7,331 bases of DNA from Pseudomonadota bacterium (GTDB lineage Bacteria > Pseudomonadota > Gammaproteobacteria > Steroidobacterales > Steroidobacteraceae): contig QGUX01000183.1 in the NCBI GenBank assembly GCA_003242275.1, positions 1-7,331 of the forward strand, written 5' to 3'. This document shows positions 1 through 7,331 of this stretch, in pieces (within the stretch, counting starts at the first letter, position 1; each line of letters starts with the position of its first letter). Made by a program: the position numbers and the translations under genes. A model generated the notes under the pieces. It was not told the origin of the DNA, ran no database searches, and was given only the letters and a program-made list of their open reading frames with translations.

Positions 1-24
1 TCCGAGCGACACACACTGCAACAC

Positions 25-28
25 GAGG
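25..28 (+). promoter_or_regulatory. Possible ribosome binding site for the GTG start of uvrA
   Basis: GAGG lies five bases before the GTG at 34, short but usable spacing. The ATG at 49 has no purine-rich sequence at a normal distance. This weakly favours the GTG. The site is only a candidate, because the reading frame is open through it to the window edge and no promoter can be judged from 33 bases. Confidence 0.3.
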
Positions 29-33
29 GGGTT

Positions 34-5530
<5,497 letters not shown>

Positions 5531-5541
<11 letters not shown>

Positions 5542-5833
5542 GATCGTGTGCTGGAAATGCGGCAGCTCGCTGGCCGCGCTGTCGCTGCCCTTCGGCCGCG
5601 GCGACCGCTGCAAGACCTGCGGCGTGGACCTGCACGTGTGCAGGTTGTGCGCGAACTACGATCCGCGCGCATACCAGCAGTGCCGCGAACAGAACGTGGA
5701 GGAAGTGCGCGACAAGGAGCGCGCCAACTTCTGCGATTACTTCAGGCCCGTGGCCGGTGCGTTCAGGGGCGGCGCGGCGCTGTCCGCCGCGGAGGCGGCG
5801 CGCGCGGAGCTGGAGAAGCTGTTCGGCAAGTAG
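5531..5833 (+). CDS. Small cysteine-rich zinc-ribbon-like conserved hypothetical protein
   Basis: The product has 100 residues and eight cysteines: C7-x2-C10, C27-x2-C30, C37-x2-C40, then C51 and C68. The pattern suggests two zinc sites, C7/C10/C27/C30 and C37/C40/C51/C68, the first resembling a zinc ribbon (CWKCG ... CKTCG). Between them are HVCRLCANYDPRA and DKERANFCDYF, which look like a conserved core; the last 25 residues are an Ala/Glu-rich helix-like tail. No signal peptide or membrane segment is visible, so it is probably cytoplasmic. It overlaps uvrA by 11 bp, behind a good ribosome binding site, so it is co-transcribed and probably coupled. I recognise the general pattern as a widespread uncharacterised protein type but know no function for it. 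A part in nucleic-acid binding or in UvrA-dependent repair is inference from zinc pattern and position only. Confidence 0.88.
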
Positions 5834-5851
5834 CGCAACAAGTAGCGCAAC
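5828..5851 (+). repeat. Perfect 12-bp tandem duplication across the stop codon
   Basis: The unit aagtagcgcaac is present twice without a gap (5828-5839, 5840-5851). The first copy contains the last Lys codon and TAG stop of the small gene. The second repeats both in the same frame, so a second TAG at 5843-5845 backs up the first. It looks like a recent slippage duplication. Confidence 0.9.
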
Positions 5852-5882
5852 GGGACGGCCCGCCGCTGCCGCAAGGGCGTGA

Positions 5883-7331
5883 TCAGCCGCCCGCGAGGCG
5901 GCTCAGCAGGCGCGAGAAGCGGCTGCCGCGCGAGGGCTTCTTCGCTTCCGGCTTGCGCGCGGCGGAGTCGTTGATGATCTCGCGGCCATTGTCCTCCAGC
6001 GACAGCGTCGAGGCGCCGAGGATCTCGAGCGTGGACTCGAGCACCTCGGGACCACCCACGCCGGCATTGACGGTCCGGCCCTGCGGAACCGGCGGCGGAC
6101 GCCGGCGCGCGACCACGCGCTTGCCCACCGGACGGCCCCTCGGCGTGCCCGGAGGCGCATCCGGCTGCGGCGCGGTGGAACCATTCTGCTTCTGCGCGGC
6201 ACGGGGCGCGGCAGGTGCCATGCCGTTGCCATTGGGGCTGCCGTTGCGGCGCGCAGCATCGTCGAGGTCGCGCTTCGCCGGCGGCGGACGATCGTCGGCG
6301 AGCAGCTCGAAGCCCTGCATCTCCTCGCGCACCAGCTCCTTCTCGGTGGTCTTCCGCGGTTCGCTGGAGGAGGCGGAGGCGGACTGGCCGCCCCCCTTGG
6401 CGCGGTCGCGCTCCTTCTGCGACACCGGCACCACCGCCACCGCGCGGTAGTCGGAGCGCACGTAGTTGGCCACCTGCGTGGCCGAATTCGGGTCGCTGAA
6501 GAAGCCCAGCCGCAGGCCGTACCACTTGCGGCCCTGGCGGTTGCCTTCGACGTTGTACAGCGTGTACGCGTCGAAGATGGCCAGGTGCGGCAGCGACGAC
6601 ACGTCGATGGGCGACACCGACCACACCAGCTGCACCGCGAAGCACGGCGGCGCATTGTTCTGGCGGTCGATCCTGATGTCGGTGAGGGTCTGCGTGTCCT
6701 CGGGCGTGATCAGGCGCACCTCGGGCTCGTTCTCCAGGCCCTCGAAGGGATTCTTCAGCGGCGGCAGGTCGGGCTCGGAGGGGGCGCGCGCCTGCGCGGG
6801 CGCCGGCGTCTCGAGCAGGCTCAGCGTGTCGGAGGCGGACAGTTCCGCGGCGGGGCTGCGGGCAGCGGGCGCGGCGGCCTTTGCGGGAGCCGCCGGCTGC
6901 GCGGTCGGCACGCTGGCGGCAAGGCCGTCGGGCACCCGCATCTGCACGGTCGAATCCTGGCCGTCCTTCGACTCGGACAGCTGCGCCAGCACATCGCGCA
7001 CGTTCGACATGGTGTCGAGGGGCGCGGCGGCGGGACGCGCGGCCGCGGAAGGCGCCGCGGCGCCACCGCGGGCGGCGGCCGGTGCCAGCTTCGCCACCTT
7101 CGCGGCAGGCGCCGGCGCGGGACGCGCCACGCCCGCCGGCGCCGCGGCGGGCCGTGCCGCTGCGGCCAGGCGCACGGGCGCCTGGGGTGCCGCCGTGCCC
7201 GTGGCGGCGGAAACCGCCGCAACGGGCGCCGCCGCCGGGGCAGCAGCGGGTGCCGCGGCCGGAGAGGCGGGGGGCTGGGCGGGGGCAGGGGGCGGGGTCT
7301 GTGCGGGCTTCACGGCCACCACGCTGCCCCG
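5883..7331 (-). CDS. SPOR-domain-like protein with long disordered regions, 5' end outside window
   Basis: The frame is open to the window's right edge, so the N-terminus is missing; residues here are numbered from the GTG at 7322. Residues 1-103 are Ala/Pro-rich, including three PAAA repeats at 21-33. Residues 104-225 are mixed and acidic. Residues 226-302 look like a SPOR fold: FAVQLVWS (228-235), a polar segment, then KWYGLRLGFFSDPNSATQVA (266-285) and YRAVAVVPVS (292-301), a beta-alpha-beta-beta-alpha-beta pattern. SPOR domains bind septal peptidoglycan stripped of stem peptides. The rest (303-479) is mostly disordered, with a likely conserved motif ESTLEILGASTLSLEDNG (429-446) and a basic end (SRFSRLLSRLAGG). 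No membrane segment is seen, but an anchor could lie in the missing part. It is convergent with the uvrA unit, so probably a separate transcript. The first ATG, at 7010, has no ribosome binding site and is probably internal. Coding status is well supported; the SPOR assignment is by pattern only. Confidence 0.75.
   Translation of the reverse strand, partial: RGSVVAVKPAQTPPPAPAQPPASPAAAPAAAPAAAPVAAVSAATGTAAPQAPVRLAAAARPAAAPAGVARPAPAPAAKVAKLAPAAARGGAAAPSAAARPAAAPLDTMSNVRDVLAQLSESKDGQDSTVQMRVPDGLAASVPTAQPAAPAKAAAPAARSPAAELSASDTLSLLETPAPAQARAPSEPDLPPLKNPFEGLENEPEVRLITPEDTQTLTDIRIDRQNNAPPCFAVQLVWSVSPIDVSSLPHLAIFDAYTLYNVEGNRQGRKWYGLRLGFFSDPNSATQVANYVRSDYRAVAVVPVSQKERDRAKGGGQSASASSSEPRKTTEKELVREEMQGFELLADDRPPPAKRDLDDAARRNGSPNGNGMAPAAPRAAQKQNGSTAPQPDAPPGTPRGRPVGKRVVARRRPPPVPQGRTVNAGVGGPEVLESTLEILGASTLSLEDNGREIINDSAARKPEAKKPSRGSRFSRLLSRLAGG
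5885..5903. terminator. Short GC hairpin between convergent genes; weak terminator candidate
   Basis: A 7-bp perfect stem (agccgcc pairing with ggcggct) closes a 5-base loop, beginning within the stop codon of the minus-strand gene and 51 bases past the stop of the plus-strand gene. No run of T follows on either strand, so it is not a standard intrinsic terminator. It could slow polymerase or protect 3' ends for both convergent transcripts, or be a by-product of GC-rich coding sequence. Confidence 0.3.
7269..7297 (+). other. G-quadruplex-forming G-tract cluster
   Basis: Five G runs of 6, 3, 5, 5 and 4 bases are separated by loops of only one or two bases (CT, C, CA, C). This meets the usual definition of a very stable intramolecular G-quadruplex. 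It lies on the template strand of the SPOR-like gene, where the codons are Pro/Ala (residues about 9-18). It may simply follow from proline codons (CCC, CCG, CCT) in a GC-rich gene. Confidence 0.65.

Noticed and set aside
5834..5882. Standard intrinsic terminator between the convergent genes
   Set aside because: The 49-base gap has no T run on either strand; only the short GC hairpin at 5885-5903 remains as a weak candidate.
5737..6645. 302-codon minus-strand frame overlapping the SPOR-like gene
   Set aside because: Arg/Ala-rich shadow that also crosses the end of the small zinc-ribbon-like gene; the other frame holds the SPOR-like pattern.
7224..7262. Tandem DNA repeat in the PAAA region
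   Set aside because: The repetition is at protein level; the codons vary, so it is low-complexity coding sequence and not a clean DNA repeat.

Overview
This 7.3 kb window is very GC-rich and gene-dense. It holds three genes: a giant double UvrA (34-5541, +), a small cysteine-rich zinc-ribbon-like protein overlapping its end (5531-5833, +), and the 3' part of a convergent SPOR-domain-like protein gene (5883 to the window end, -). The strong G/C preference at third codon positions, the fused double UvrA and the SPOR protein fit a high-GC Beta- or Gammaproteobacterium (a Xanthomonadales- or Steroidobacterales-like lineage is a guess). No marker gene here fixes the taxon, and no phage, IS, CRISPR, tRNA or rRNA sequence was seen.

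The first 5.5 kb is one ORF of 1835 codons encoding two UvrA units in tandem, with four complete ABC ATPase sites. The two halves are not equivalent. The first half keeps the insertion domain between its zinc-binding cysteine pairs but has a diverged UvrB-binding region. The second half has a canonical-looking UvrB-binding region but has lost almost the whole insertion domain. The 5' end of the gene is odd: an uninterrupted run of 18 C lies between the only available start codons and the first conserved UvrA residues, preceded by a short stretch with codons unlike the rest of the gene.

The small gene downstream starts 11 bp inside uvrA behind a good ribosome binding site, so the two are probably translationally coupled. 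It encodes 100 residues with eight cysteines that look like two zinc sites. A perfect 12-bp tandem duplication crosses its stop codon and creates a second in-frame stop. The convergent gene ends 49 bp further on; a short GC hairpin sits at its stop codon.

The last 1.45 kb encodes, on the minus strand, a low-complexity Ala/Pro-rich protein with a central SPOR-like (peptidoglycan-binding) fold and a basic C-terminus. Its N-terminus lies outside the window. A dense run of G tracts near the right edge is a strong G-quadruplex candidate. The two plus-strand genes form a likely DNA-repair-linked unit; the SPOR gene is probably unrelated in function. There is no gene-free stretch longer than 300 bases.
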